Origin: Alphaproteobacteria bacterium
GTDB taxonomy: Bacteria; Pseudomonadota; Alphaproteobacteria; Micavibrionales; UBA2020
DNA: 64,000 bases
Assembly (NCBI GenBank): GCA_016794125.1
Contig: JAEUKT010000002.1
Span: 655,396 to 719,395 of the forward strand
Reading direction: 5' to 3'
This document shows, piece after piece, positions 1 to 9,243 of this stretch. The notes beneath the pieces are model-generated. The model was given only the letters and a program-made list of their open reading frames with translations. It searched no databases and was not told where the DNA came from. A program made the translations under genes and the position numbers. Position 1 is the first letter of the stretch. Each line of letters begins with the position of its first letter.

Positions 1-288
1 TGCCGGCTTGTCGCGCAGCTTGCGGTCTTCGTCATACGGGTCGGGTGCCGCTTCCGCCGCTTTGTCCGTCTTGCCGGGGATCAGGCCGGTGTAGCCGGCG
101 GGTTCATCGGGCTGTTTCGTGCCGGGGGCGGGCGATACGATGCCGCCAAAGGTGTCATCGCCTTTGCTGGTGGATTGCGACGGCTTGTTGTCGGGCATCA
201 ACCCGTTATAGCCTTGTGCGAAAACCTGCGCCGACAGGGCGATGCCAATCGCGGCTGCGGCCATCAAAGACAGACGGAATTTTTTCAC
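1..288 (-). CDS. Exported protein of unknown function, 5' part only
   Basis: The gene reads leftward and leaves the window, so only the first 96 codons are visible. Translation most likely starts at a GTG at 288, which gives a basic start (VKKFRLS) followed by a hydrophobic stretch ending in a plausible signal-peptidase site (AQVFAQ, about residue 25). The mature part is Pro/Gly/Asp/Lys-rich and appears disordered. It contains an imperfect internal repeat, GYNGLMPDNK and GYTGLIPGKT, about 46 residues apart. I recognise no family. A periplasmic or cell-surface location is inferred from the signal peptide. It faces away from the amidase gene at 430, so the 141 bp between them should hold promoters for both. 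Confidence 0.6.
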   Translation of the reverse strand, partial: MKKFRLSLMAAAAIGIALSAQVFAQGYNGLMPDNKPSQSTSKGDDTFGGIVSPAPGTKQPDEPAGYTGLIPGKTDKAAEAAPDPYDEDRKLRDKPA

Positions 289-429
289 GGGCACGCTCTC
301 CAAATGAATCGGCACGGCTTTCCGCGGGGGAAAACGCGCCTTTGCACCATTTCTCATTATATCATATCTTGTTCGAAACATAACTCAATCCGGCCGGACT
401 AGACATAAACAATTGAAAGCATTGATAAA

Positions 430-1836
430 ATGACAAGCGACCTGCTGCGCCTGACGGTACCCGAGATACTGGCATTATATGAAAAGAAAAAGCTCTCGCC
501 GGTCGAGGTGACGCAAGCCTGCCTGAAACAGGTGCTGAAATATAACCCCGTCCTCAACGCGCTCTGCCAGATGGACGAAAGCGCGGCGCTGCATCAGGCG
601 AAAACATCCGAAAAACGCTGGATGAAGGGCGGGCAGAAGGGGCAGTTCGACGGCATCCCCGTGACGGTCAAGGACAGCTTCAACGTCAAGGGCTGGCCCA
701 GCCGCCAAGGGTCGCTCACGACCAGCAACCTGCCGCAGCGCGACGACAGCCCGGCGGTAACGCTGCTGCGCGATGCGGGCGGCATCATCATGGGCAAAAC
801 CACCATGCCCGAATTCGGCGTGAAGGGCGTGACCGACAGCCCCCTGACGGGCATCACGCGCAACCCGTGGAACCCGCGCAAAACCTGTGGCGGATCATCG
901 GGCGGCGCAGCGGTTGCGGCGGCGACCGGCATGGCGTTTTTCAATCTTGGGTCGGATGCGGGCGGGTCGATCCGGATTCCGGCCAGTTTTTCGGGCGTGT
1001 TCGGGTTTAAACCCAGCCCCGGTTTAATCCCTGCCTATCCGCCGGGGTTGTTCTCGACGCTGTGGTCGGCAGGGCCGCTGACCCGTAACGTGACCGATGC
1101 CGCCATCGCGCTGGACGCGCTCTGCCGCAACGATGCGCGCGACTGGCATGCGCTGCCGGTGCCGGCGCAGAATTTCACCAAGACCATAAACGCGCCGCTG
1201 CCCAAACTTCGCATCGCGGTTGCCTCGTCCATCAACGGCATTTCCGCCGTGCCCGAAGTGCGCGAGGTGTTCGCACAGAAGATCGCGGCTTTGAAAAAAT
1301 TCGGCATTGTCGAGGAAGTGAAGCTGGATGTGCCGGGGCTGATCGATGTGTTCAACACGCATTGGATGGCGGTCGCGAGCCATACGGTCGCCGAATTCCC
1401 CGCAAAAACGCGCAAACTGCTCGACCCCCGTTTCCTCAACTGGGCGAAGCGCGGCGACGGGCTGACATTGAAAGAGTATTTGAATGCCGAACGCGACCGC
1501 ATGGATATCGGCGCGTATTTCAAGGAACTGTTAACATCATATGATTTACTGGTCACGCCAGCGACGCCGATGGCCGCGTTTGATACGGGCATAAACATGC
1601 CGAATGATGCCAAGGGAAAACCGTGGGAAGACTGGACCCCCTTCACCTATCCCGCAAACCTCGCAAAACTTCCCTCCGCCTCGCTGCCGATGGGCATCAC
1701 GAAATCGGGGCTGCCGGCGGGCATGCTGGTGACGGCGGGATACCTGCGCGATGCGATGTTGCTGCAGGCGTGCAAAAAAATCGAAGAAGAGCTGGCCTTT
1801 ACCCCGTGGATCGCCACGCAGAAGGAAGCCGCATGA
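430..1836 (+). CDS. Amidase, amidase-signature family
   Basis: A 468-residue member of the amidase-signature (GatA/AtzF-like) family, which hydrolyses C-N amide bonds with a Ser-cisSer-Lys triad. All three residues are visible: Lys81 in PVTVKDSF, Ser157 in GGSSGGAA, and the nucleophile Ser180 in GSDAGGSIR. Length is normal for the family. It could be taken for GatA, but no gatC or gatB is next to it and the C-terminal half is generic, so a free-standing amidase of unknown substrate is the safer call. Its stop codon overlaps the start of the DapB-like gene (ATGA), so the two are probably co-translated. That pairing suggests amino-acid or amide catabolism rather than tRNA amidation. Confidence 0.88.
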   Translation: MTSDLLRLTVPEILALYEKKKLSPVEVTQACLKQVLKYNPVLNALCQMDESAALHQAKTSEKRWMKGGQKGQFDGIPVTVKDSFNVKGWPSRQGSLTTSNLPQRDDSPAVTLLRDAGGIIMGKTTMPEFGVKGVTDSPLTGITRNPWNPRKTCGGSSGGAAVAAATGMAFFNLGSDAGGSIRIPASFSGVFGFKPSPGLIPAYPPGLFSTLWSAGPLTRNVTDAAIALDALCRNDARDWHALPVPAQNFTKTINAPLPKLRIAVASSINGISAVPEVREVFAQKIAALKKFGIVEEVKLDVPGLIDVFNTHWMAVASHTVAEFPAKTRKLLDPRFLNWAKRGDGLTLKEYLNAERDRMDIGAYFKELLTSYDLLVTPATPMAAFDTGINMPNDAKGKPWEDWTPFTYPANLAKLPSASLPMGITKSGLPAGMLVTAGYLRDAMLLQACKKIEEELAFTPWIATQKEAA

Positions 1837-2612
1837 TAAAAGTTTGCGTGGCCGGTGCGACCGGCTGGACAGGTTCAGCCGTATCGCAGGCTGTGCTGCA
1901 ATCCAAAGACCTGCAGCTGGTGGCCGCGATTGCGCGCAAAACAGCGGGACAGAAACTGGCGGGCAGCGATATCACGGTTGTTGCAACGCTGGACGAAGCG
2001 CTGGCCGCCAAGCCCGATGTGCTGGTCGATTACACGCGCGCGGATTCGGTGAAGGCGCGGGTGTTGTCGGCGCTGTCGCATAAAATCCATGTCGTCATCG
2101 GTGCATCGGGGTTATCGGGCGATGATTATGCCGAAATCGAAAAAGCGGCGCTGGACAGCGGCGCGGGCGTGATTGCGGCGGGGAATTTTTCCGTCACTGC
2201 CGCCCTTGCCAAACGCTGCGCGCTGCTGGCGGCCGAACATGTGCCGTCATGGGAAATCGTCGATTACGCGGATTCGCAAAAAATCGACGCGCCCAGCGGC
2301 ACCACGCGCGAACTGGCGGAATCGCTCGCCAAGGTCGCGGCAAACAAACTGGATGTGCCCGTTGAAAACACCGTCGGGTTGCGCGACGCACGCGGCGCGA
2401 CGATCGGCAGCACGCAGGTACATTCGCTGCGCCTGCCCGGCTTTAATCTTTCGTTTGAAACCATCTTTGGCTTGCCGGGCGAACGCCTGTCGATCCGCCA
2501 TGACGCGGGCGGCGACGCCGATCCTTATGTATTCGGCACGCTGCTGGCGATACGCCGTGTCGCAAAAACCAAAGGCCTGATACGCGGCATGGATAAATTG
2601 CTGTTCGGATAA
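1833..2612 (+). CDS. DapB-like dihydrodipicolinate reductase, divergent
   Basis: A 259-residue protein with a DapB fold: an N-terminal Rossmann nucleotide site (GATGWTG near residue 8) and the C-terminal signature KIDAPSGTT. True DapB reduces the lysine/diaminopimelate precursor 4-hydroxy-tetrahydrodipicolinate with NAD(P)H. The loop that normally reads HHRxKxDAPSGT is here DYADSQKIDAPSGT: the Lys and the DAPSGT substrate loop remain, but the paired histidines that include the family's catalytic His are gone. This may be a DapB paralogue with another substrate, or a DapB using another acid. The ATG overlaps the amidase stop (ATGA). A strong bidirectional terminator follows immediately. Confidence 0.75.
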   Translation: MIKVCVAGATGWTGSAVSQAVLQSKDLQLVAAIARKTAGQKLAGSDITVVATLDEALAAKPDVLVDYTRADSVKARVLSALSHKIHVVIGASGLSGDDYAEIEKAALDSGAGVIAAGNFSVTAALAKRCALLAAEHVPSWEIVDYADSQKIDAPSGTTRELAESLAKVAANKLDVPVENTVGLRDARGATIGSTQVHSLRLPGFNLSFETIFGLPGERLSIRHDAGGDADPYVFGTLLAIRRVAKTKGLIRGMDKLLFG

Positions 2613-2614
2613 AA

Positions 2615-2642
2615 AAAGAGGGGCTGTTTCCAGCCCCTCTTT
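2615..2642. terminator. Bidirectional rho-independent terminator
   Basis: A hairpin with arms 2615-2626 and 2631-2642 (core GAGGGGCTG/CAGCCCCTC, 4-nt loop) is flanked by A-rich and T-rich tracts. It lies between the convergent dapB-like gene (ends 2612) and the aminotransferase gene (ends 2661) and should stop transcription from both sides. Confidence 0.88.
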
Positions 2643-2660
2643 CTTCAAAACATCTATCGC

Positions 2661-4028
2661 TTACTTCGTACCTTCGATCGCCTTGCGCAGTTTCGTCACG
2701 ATCTGCTCGATATGGCTTTCTTTCACGATCAGGGGCGGGCTCATGGCGATGACGTTGCCGGTGAAACGGCAGACGACGTCGTGTTCCCAATACATCTTGT
2801 CAAAGATTTCCCAGGCGCGGCTCATTTCCTCGGGCGGCTTGCGCGTGGTGCCGGGATCGATCTCGACAGCGCCCATCAAACCGATATTGCGGATATCGAT
2901 TACGTTCGGTGCGCCTTTCAGGCTGTGCAGCGCGTCCTGCCAGACCTTCGCCATTTTCTGCGAATTTTCGAACAGGCCTTCTTCCTTGTAAACTTCCTGC
3001 GTCGCAAGCGCGGCGGCGCAGGCCAGCGGGTGGCCGGAATAGGTATAGCCGTGCAGGAATTCAACGCCGAATTCGCCGCCCTGCATAAAGGCATCATAAA
3101 TATGCTTGCGGCAGAAGGTCGCGCCCATCGGCACGGTGCCGCTGTTGATGCCCTTGGCCGAGGTGATCATGTCAGGCATGACGTTGAAGGTTTCGGCGGC
3201 GGTCGCCTTGCCAAGGCGGCCCCAGCCCGTGATGACTTCGTCGAAAATCAGCAGGATGTCGTATTTGTCGCAGATCGCGCGCAGGCGTTCCAGATAACCC
3301 TTCGGCGGCACCAGCACGCCGGTCGAACCGGCAACCGGTTCCACGATCACGGCGGCGACGTTTTCAGCATCATGCAGCTGAATGACAGCTTCAAGGTTGT
3401 TGGCGAATTCAACGCCGCGGTTTTCCGGCTGGCCTTTCGAAAAGGCGTTCGATGCGATGTCATGCGTGTGGCAGATCCAGTCCACATTCGGCATCATCGC
3501 GCCCGCGAACACCTTGCGGTTGGCGGGAATGCCGCCCAGCGTGGTGCCGCAGATGTTCACGCCGTGATAGGCGCGTTCGCGCGCGATGATTTTCGTCTTC
3601 GCGGGCTTGCCGCGCATGCGCCAATAGGCCATCGCGATTTTTACGGCGGTATCGACCGATTCAGAACCGGAATTGCTGAAGAACACATGGTCGATATCGC
3701 CCGGCATTTCGGCGACCAGGCGCGATGCGGCCTGGAAGGCCAGCGGATGCGCGAAGGCGAAGTTGGGTGCGTAATCCAGCTCCCCCGCCTGCTTGCGGAT
3801 CGCTTCCACGATTTTCGGGTGGTTGTGGCCGGCATTCACGCACCACAGGCCGGCGGATGCGTCGATCAGTTCGCGGCCGTCATCGGAATAGTAATACATG
3901 CCCTTCGCGCCGGTCAGCATGCGCGGCTTTTTCTTGAAGGCGCGCTGGGGCGTATAGGGCATGAAATGGGCTTCGAGGTCGTTGGGTTTCAACCCTGCGG
4001 CGGGCGCGGGCTTTACGGCGGAGGTCAT
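2661..4028 (-). CDS. Class III (omega) aminotransferase
   Basis: A PLP-dependent aspartate-aminotransferase-family class III enzyme of 455 residues, of the beta-alanine/omega-amino-acid:pyruvate type. The central motif LLIFDEVITGWGRLG contains the Asp that pairs with the PLP ring nitrogen. The downstream SAKGINSG carries the PLP-binding Lys. The family exchanges an amino group between omega-amino acids, amines or putrescine and a keto acid; the exact donor cannot be read here. I chose the ATG at 4028 because AAGGA lies 8-9 nt upstream; an upstream in-frame start at 4061 would add 11 residues without a comparable ribosome site. It is a single gene ending at the shared terminator near 2630. Confidence 0.87.
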   Translation of the reverse strand: MTSAVKPAPAAGLKPNDLEAHFMPYTPQRAFKKKPRMLTGAKGMYYYSDDGRELIDASAGLWCVNAGHNHPKIVEAIRKQAGELDYAPNFAFAHPLAFQAASRLVAEMPGDIDHVFFSNSGSESVDTAVKIAMAYWRMRGKPAKTKIIARERAYHGVNICGTTLGGIPANRKVFAGAMMPNVDWICHTHDIASNAFSKGQPENRGVEFANNLEAVIQLHDAENVAAVIVEPVAGSTGVLVPPKGYLERLRAICDKYDILLIFDEVITGWGRLGKATAAETFNVMPDMITSAKGINSGTVPMGATFCRKHIYDAFMQGGEFGVEFLHGYTYSGHPLACAAALATQEVYKEEGLFENSQKMAKVWQDALHSLKGAPNVIDIRNIGLMGAVEIDPGTTRKPPEEMSRAWEIFDKMYWEHDVVCRFTGNVIAMSPPLIVKESHIEQIVTKLRKAIEGTK

Positions 4029-4124
4029 GTTTACATATCCTTGAAATAGACTCGTTTGCATTCAATTTCTGCCCAGAGCATACTCGCCCCCACAAGACAA
4101 AGGCAACCCCAGCGGGTAACGGTT

Positions 4125-4916
4125 ATGGCAAATATAAATGGCAGCGGAAACCACCATGATGACGGGGAAAACGACCCGAAAATCGCCCGTTTCCCTACCC
4201 CTGCCGAACGCGCCGAGATCGAACGCATGAAAAAGGGCATGGAGGAGGCGCGCCGCAAGGCGGAACAGCCCAAATCCGAACCTATTTTCAACGTGCCGCC
4301 CGCGACCAAATACCTGTCCGGCCTGCTGATCCTGATTCATGTCGTCATGGAATTCCTGCCGCTGCCGCTGAAGGAACAGGTGCTGCAATTCGGCGCATTC
4401 CTGCCGCAGCTGTATTTCACCGACATGCCGCTCGGCGGTCTGGACCGCATCGCCGCCGTGACGGGGCCGTTTGCGCATATGTTATTGCATGGCGGCTGGC
4501 TGCATCTGGCCATGAACGTCTTCACGCTGATGGCATTCGGCGCCGGATTGGAAAAAGAAATCGGCGGGAAAAAATTCCTGCTGCTGTTTGTCGTGACGGG
4601 TCTGGCGGGCGCGTTCACGCATCTTGCCTATATCGCATGGTTCCACCCGAATGATTTGTCGCCGCTGGTCGGCGCATCGGGCGGCATCAGCGGGCTGTTC
4701 GGCGGCGTTTTGATGATGGCGCATGGGCGCGGGCTGATGGGCGAAGGTTACAGCAAACTGCTGCCCTTTATCGGCATCTGGATCTTGATCTCGCTGTTCT
4801 TCGGCATCTTCGGCATGCCGGGCACGGGTGCTGCGATTGCATGGACGACGCATATCGGCGGGTTTATCGCAGGATTGCTGTTGTATCGCCCGATCGCAAA
4901 ATTGAACATGCGATAA
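4125..4916 (+). CDS. Rhomboid-family intramembrane serine protease
   Basis: A 263-residue polytopic protein with a soluble, charged N-terminal arm of about 60 residues followed by about six membrane segments. The catalytic dyad is present: Ser185 in GASGGISG and His243 in the last helix (HIGGF). The conserved HGGWLHLAMN block supplies the His and Asn of the oxyanion region. Rhomboids cleave single-pass membrane proteins inside the inner membrane; the substrate here is unknown. The ATG at 4125 (MANINGSG) is preferred over an upstream in-frame ATG at 4056 that would lie almost against the divergent aminotransferase start. Confidence 0.9.
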   Translation: MANINGSGNHHDDGENDPKIARFPTPAERAEIERMKKGMEEARRKAEQPKSEPIFNVPPATKYLSGLLILIHVVMEFLPLPLKEQVLQFGAFLPQLYFTDMPLGGLDRIAAVTGPFAHMLLHGGWLHLAMNVFTLMAFGAGLEKEIGGKKFLLLFVVTGLAGAFTHLAYIAWFHPNDLSPLVGASGGISGLFGGVLMMAHGRGLMGEGYSKLLPFIGIWILISLFFGIFGMPGTGAAIAWTTHIGGFIAGLLLYRPIAKLNMR

Positions 4917-5064
4917 GATTGTGCGGCGAGGCGCATGATGCCACCAGATTTTGTGTCACGATTCTATTCATGCTTTTCTTCGCAATAAAATTTTGCCGAT
5001 AGCCCCTTGAGTGCCGCATCGCATCGCTATAAATTCGCGCTCGGAGTTTAGGGGAGTTTTTCAC

Positions 5065-5229
5065 ATGAGACAGATGCCAACCAATCCCGCCACCATCGCG
5101 GTGCTGGAACAATTGCAGGAACAGATGCGCGACGTCTGCCACCCGCACCACTACGACGAATTCTACCGCGTGACGACCGAACGCGGCTTCACCAAAATCA
5201 CCATTCCGAAGACGAAGACGGCGGCGTAA
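5065..5229 (+). CDS. Small hypothetical protein, 54 aa
   Basis: A short gene with a strong ribosome site (GGGGAG at 5051-5056) before the ATG at 5065. The 54-residue product is soluble and charged, contains a Cys-His cluster (CHPHHYDEFY), and ends in a Lys/Thr-rich tail. There is no signal peptide or membrane segment. The CHPHH cluster could bind a metal, but a single Cys and three His is thin evidence. It is convergent with hemY; its stop codon directly abuts the hemY stop. Function unknown. Confidence 0.65.
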   Translation: MRQMPTNPATIAVLEQLQEQMRDVCHPHHYDEFYRVTTERGFTKITIPKTKTAA

Positions 5230-6573
5230 TTACGACGGCGGCGAAATCAGCCCGCCTTCCGGCAGCGCAAACCGCGCGGGTGCGGCATGCACATCAAGGC
5301 TGGGGGTGATCCAGCCGATGCGGTCGAACGCGCCGCAGCGGGGGCAGAGCGCCTCCCATTCGTTTGCCGCATGCCCGCAGGCGTTGCAGACCCAGCGGGG
5401 GTCGGGTGCGGCTTCGGACGCCTGTTCCAGCCATTCGCGGGCGGCGGCTTCGTTGCCCGATTCCTCGCGCTCCAGCTTGGCCAGCATTTTGTAATCCATC
5501 GCCTTCAGCAGCAATTCGCGCGCCTCTTTCCACATGCGGGCCTGTATGGCAGCGGCGCCTAGTGCGCGGTTGCTGTCGCGGTGCTGCGGGTCAATATCGG
5601 TCAGTTGTTTCATCCAGTCGTAATATTCGCGGCCTGCGTCGTAAATCGACTTCGTCTTTTTCGGCGCGGGCATATAGGTCATCCACAATGCCGCGAGCGC
5701 CGGATGCGGGTTGACCGCCCATGCGTTCTGGATCGTTTTCATGGCCGACCGTTTCGTGCCTGCCTGATCATATAATTTCGCCAGCAGCAGGGCAGCGGGA
5801 ATAAATCCGGCGTTCAGGTTCACGACGCTTTCGCAATACCGCGCCGCCGTCGGCCCGCCGGTTTCCATTGCCAGCGCCGTCCAGATCGCCTGACGGTGGC
5901 GGCTGCCTTCGTCGCGGGAATAGATGCCCAGTTTTTCCGCGCGCCGCAGCGTCTTTTCCGCCTTCACCCAGTCACGATTTCTGGTTTCAAGGTCGAACAG
6001 CGTGCGCAGCACCCAGACGCGCTTGGGCTGCAGCTGGTCGGCGCGCCTTGCCAGCGTCAGCGCCTCGCGGTAATCGCCCTCCGCCAGCGTTTCATTCAAT
6101 AACCCGCGCACACCAAAAAATGCGGCGCTGTCGTCCTCCAGCAAATTCACGAATTCGCGGCGCGCCTTGGGCGCGTTACCGTTCAAAAGCGCGGTCTGTG
6201 CGGTCAGCAGGCGCGTCAGCGGCGTGCCGGGGATCATCTGCTCCGCCCGCTTGGCGGCTTTTTCCGCCGCCTGCGCGTCGCCGGCGGCAATCGCCACCAA
6301 TCCTTCGGTCACGGCGCGGTAACCCTTTTCACGGTCGGCCGCGATCCGATACCGGCGGAAAGCCAGCGGCACGGTCACAAAGGCGCGCCAGACGCGATAC
6401 AGCCCCGTCCATAGCAAAATGACGAGCGCCAGCGCGATGACCAAGACCGATGCGGAGGTTTCGATCAAATATCCGCGCCAGACGATTTCGACATGCCCCG
6501 GCGACTGCACCAGCCAGACGGCAAGTGCGGTAACGGCCGAAACCTTCAAAAGAAACCATATGGCACGGAGCAT
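5230..6573 (-). CDS. hemY: HemY-type TPR membrane protein of the haem gene cluster
   Basis: A 447-residue inner-membrane protein with two N-terminal transmembrane helices (about 8-28 and 38-60), then a long helical TPR-like region. It ends in a zinc ribbon, CNACG and CPRCG around residues 395-415, a feature of alphaproteobacterial homologues. HemY proteins of this type sit in haem-biosynthesis clusters, probably as assembly or scaffold factors rather than enzymes; this is not the protoporphyrinogen oxidase also called HemY. It lies 10 bp downstream of the hemD-mitofilin gene and is almost certainly co-transcribed. Confidence 0.88.
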   Translation of the reverse strand: MLRAIWFLLKVSAVTALAVWLVQSPGHVEIVWRGYLIETSASVLVIALALVILLWTGLYRVWRAFVTVPLAFRRYRIAADREKGYRAVTEGLVAIAAGDAQAAEKAAKRAEQMIPGTPLTRLLTAQTALLNGNAPKARREFVNLLEDDSAAFFGVRGLLNETLAEGDYREALTLARRADQLQPKRVWVLRTLFDLETRNRDWVKAEKTLRRAEKLGIYSRDEGSRHRQAIWTALAMETGGPTAARYCESVVNLNAGFIPAALLLAKLYDQAGTKRSAMKTIQNAWAVNPHPALAALWMTYMPAPKKTKSIYDAGREYYDWMKQLTDIDPQHRDSNRALGAAAIQARMWKEARELLLKAMDYKMLAKLEREESGNEAAAREWLEQASEAAPDPRWVCNACGHAANEWEALCPRCGAFDRIGWITPSLDVHAAPARFALPEGGLISPPS

Positions 6574-6583
6574 CGGTTATTCC

Positions 6584-9061
6584 TTATTCGCCGCCGAACA
6601 TGCCGCCGCCGCTATCGCCGCCGCTGACACCCGGCGCAAAGCCGTTATTGCCAAGCGGGATCGCGCCGCTGCCGCCATATCCGCCAATACCGCCGATGCC
6701 CAGCGCATCGCCAAGGCCTTCCAGCCCCGGCACCATGCCCGTCACGTCGCTGGCGATGCCCTGCAAGCCTTCAAGGCTCATATTCGACGGATCCTGCAGG
6801 CGCGACAGGATCGTTTCCAGCAACTGCGCCGATGCGTCATCCGCCAGCACGTTGCCGGCGGCGTGTTCCATGAACGGCGCGGCAGTGGCGGCGGGTGCGC
6901 CCTCCAGCGACTGCAATTCCTGCATCGCGCCGCGCACATCGTTGTTGTTCAGCTTCAGCTGCGCGCGGGCGACCACGGCATCGACGCTCGATCCCTGCAC
7001 ATCGTCGATCTTGCGCACCTTGACCAGTTTCGACAGCCGCCGGATCGCTTCTTCCTGCACGCTGGCGTCCTGTCCCTGCAGCTTCGCCATCACGATGTCC
7101 GATGCCAGGCCCTTGAATTCCTGCTGCAGCTGCTGGCGGTTCAGCACGCCGCTTTTGGCATAGGGGGAAAGCCGTTTCAGCGATTCAACCATCGCCGGGT
7201 CTTCGCCCGCGAATTTCTGCATCAGCAGCAAATCCTGTTCAAACGACTGGTTGGTGTTGATGTTGTTGCGGAATTCATTCAGCCCCAGCAGTAATGCGGC
7301 AGCACCCAGATCTTTCGCGCTCACGCCGCCCATCAGCTTGTTCAGCGTGGGGTCGCCCGCGCGTGCCTTCGCGATCGCGGCGTTCAGCGAATCCCGGTCG
7401 GTCGGCGATCCGGCCAGCACGCTTTGCAGGTTGTTCATGGCGCGGCCGGTTTCCTTGCGCCCCGCATCCGTCTTGTTCATGCCGTTCAGGTTCGCCAGCA
7501 TGTTCAGGAAGCCTGCGATATTGCGACCGACCTCGGTGTTGCCGGCAACGGCGGTCACGGTTTTCGCGGCGGTGGTCGCGGTCGTCGAAACGGCCTGCGC
7601 CGCGCCGCCCACGGCGGTCACGGCTTCTTCCACCTGCCCGATGCGGTCGTTCAGCCGCTGGCCGAATGAACGCTGTTCTTCCTGCGCGGCCTTTTGCTGG
7701 GCGATGCGTTCCTTTTGCAGCTGCAGGATGCGGCCGTTCAACTCGTCCATCTTCGCCTGCATCTGGGTGATTTCGTCTGATTTGCTTTTCCACATGAAAA
7801 TCTCGGGCGCCAGCAGCAGGCCCGCGCCGTACAACGCGCAAATGGTGAACAGCGACCCCATCACCATCGACCGGTTCACGAAGCGCCATTTTTCGGCGCG
7901 CAGCCGCTGTTCCTGCCGTTCCTGGAACGCGCGGCGGTCCAGCATGGAACGGCGGTCGGGGCCTGAATAGGAATCGTTGCGGATATTGCCGTGGTTGTCG
8001 GGGCTGGTGTGGCGCTGGCGGCGATCCTCGCCGCGGCGGCGCTCGCGTTCGCGTTGCGCCTGCATGGCTTCCGACGGTTTTTGCGCGGGTTTTGACGTGC
8101 CGTTGTCGGTCATCGCGGTGTTTCCTTCCTTGTTCCACAGGCGGGCGGGGTCGATGCCGTTGTCGCGCGCCGCCTTGACCACGGCATCAATGCGCGCTTC
8201 GGGCACCGTGCCGCGTTCTTTCCAGCCCTGCACGGTCGATGGCGTGATATCCAGCTTGCCGGCCAGCGGGCGGATGCCGCCGAACGCCTCGATCACCGCA
8301 TCCGCCGGCATGGCGGGCGTGCTGGTTGCGTCCTTGTCGCGCAGCAGGTCCATGACGGATTCCAGCTGCGGCGCGGCCGCGATGCGCATCACGCGCCAGG
8401 GCAGGGGTTTCGCCGCCTCCGCCACGCGGTCGGACAGGCAGACGGCTTCGATGCCGGTGGTGCTGCCCGCCAGCGCAGCATCCTGCTGCACCAGCCGCAC
8501 GAAATTTTCCGCTGTGCGGGCGGACAGCAGCGTGACGGTCGTGATCTCGTTATTCTTCAGCGCCTGCACCGTTTCGGCGGGCAGCTTATCGACGAATTTG
8601 GCCTTATAGACCGGCACGCGTTCTACATACACGCCGATATCCTGCAGCGCCGTGCCGAAATCCTCCGCCGTATCCTCGCCGCAGACATGCAGCATGTTTT
8701 TCAGCTTCAGGCTGTCTTTTTCCGTCGCGACCAGTTCCTGCAGCGCGGCCGCATCGCCCTGCGCGGAATAGACGCGCTGGAACCCGGCGGCTTCGGCGGT
8801 ATGGGCGGTCGCATCGCCGACCGCGAAAATGGGGATATAGCGTTCGGTGAAGTTACGGGCAAAAATATTCACGCCCTGCGCCGAGGTAAAGATGAAACCG
8901 TTATATTTGGCGATGTCGCCGATATGGTGGTCCAGTTCCACATATTCGGTCATCGGGGCGATCAGCGCGCCGAAACCCTCGCGCTTCAACCGGTCGGCAA
9001 AATCACCCGCCGCCGGCTGCGGACGCGTGACAAGAATGCGGCGTGTTCTGGTATCGGCCAC
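6584..9061 (-). CDS. hemD: HemD uroporphyrinogen-III synthase fused to an HTH and mitofilin-like protein
   Basis: One 825-residue frame with three parts. Residues 1-240 look like uroporphyrinogen-III synthase (starts RRILVTRPQP; FTSAQGVN; VGDATA), which cyclises and flips ring D of hydroxymethylbilane. Residues 254-312 resemble a Cro-type helix-turn-helix (AGKLDITPSTVQGWKERG). From residue 317 follow a basic disordered region, a transmembrane helix at about 397-420, a coiled coil (425-480) and a helical C-terminus typical of bacterial mitofilin-like (COG4223) proteins, ending in a Gly-rich tail. In many alphaproteobacteria hemD and the mitofilin gene are separate. An internal ATG with a strong ribosome site at codon 317 could make the mitofilin part separately. 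The stretch between hemD and that ATG has no stop, so it is either a real fusion or two products from one frame. Confidence 0.82.
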   Translation of the reverse strand: MADTRTRRILVTRPQPAAGDFADRLKREGFGALIAPMTEYVELDHHIGDIAKYNGFIFTSAQGVNIFARNFTERYIPIFAVGDATAHTAEAAGFQRVYSAQGDAAALQELVATEKDSLKLKNMLHVCGEDTAEDFGTALQDIGVYVERVPVYKAKFVDKLPAETVQALKNNEITTVTLLSARTAENFVRLVQQDAALAGSTTGIEAVCLSDRVAEAAKPLPWRVMRIAAAPQLESVMDLLRDKDATSTPAMPADAVIEAFGGIRPLAGKLDITPSTVQGWKERGTVPEARIDAVVKAARDNGIDPARLWNKEGNTAMTDNGTSKPAQKPSEAMQAQRERERRRGEDRRQRHTSPDNHGNIRNDSYSGPDRRSMLDRRAFQERQEQRLRAEKWRFVNRSMVMGSLFTICALYGAGLLLAPEIFMWKSKSDEITQMQAKMDELNGRILQLQKERIAQQKAAQEEQRSFGQRLNDRIGQVEEAVTAVGGAAQAVSTTATTAAKTVTAVAGNTEVGRNIAGFLNMLANLNGMNKTDAGRKETGRAMNNLQSVLAGSPTDRDSLNAAIAKARAGDPTLNKLMGGVSAKDLGAAALLLGLNEFRNNINTNQSFEQDLLLMQKFAGEDPAMVESLKRLSPYAKSGVLNRQQLQQEFKGLASDIVMAKLQGQDASVQEEAIRRLSKLVKVRKIDDVQGSSVDAVVARAQLKLNNNDVRGAMQELQSLEGAPAATAAPFMEHAAGNVLADDASAQLLETILSRLQDPSNMSLEGLQGIASDVTGMVPGLEGLGDALGIGGIGGYGGSGAIPLGNNGFAPGVSGGDSGGGMFGGE
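8111..8131 (-). promoter_or_regulatory. Internal ribosome site and ATG inside the hemD fusion
   Basis: On the minus strand AAGGAAGGA lies about 9 nt before an in-frame ATG at 8113 (codon 317, product beginning MTDNGTSKP). This is a stronger ribosome site than at most starts in the window. It falls exactly at the border between the HTH region and the membrane-anchored mitofilin part, so a separate 509-residue mitofilin protein is likely made in addition to, or instead of, the full fusion. Confidence 0.6.
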
Positions 9062-9243
9062 GGCTCTAAATCCCCTTTAACTTATCCCCTTGTTATCATG
9101 ACGATCATAGACCGCGATGGTCAACAATTCCTTGATAGAACGCGCCATTCCGGCATTCATTACGCGGGCAGGGGTCAATTCGTTGATTATACCCCAAAAT
9201 TATGTTAAAAATAGTTATCCATTCAGTGCAAAAGGCGTAGCTG

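Noticed and set aside
2712..4049. 445-codon plus-strand frame opposite the aminotransferase
   Set aside because: The minus-strand aminotransferase has clear PLP motifs; the opposite frame has none.
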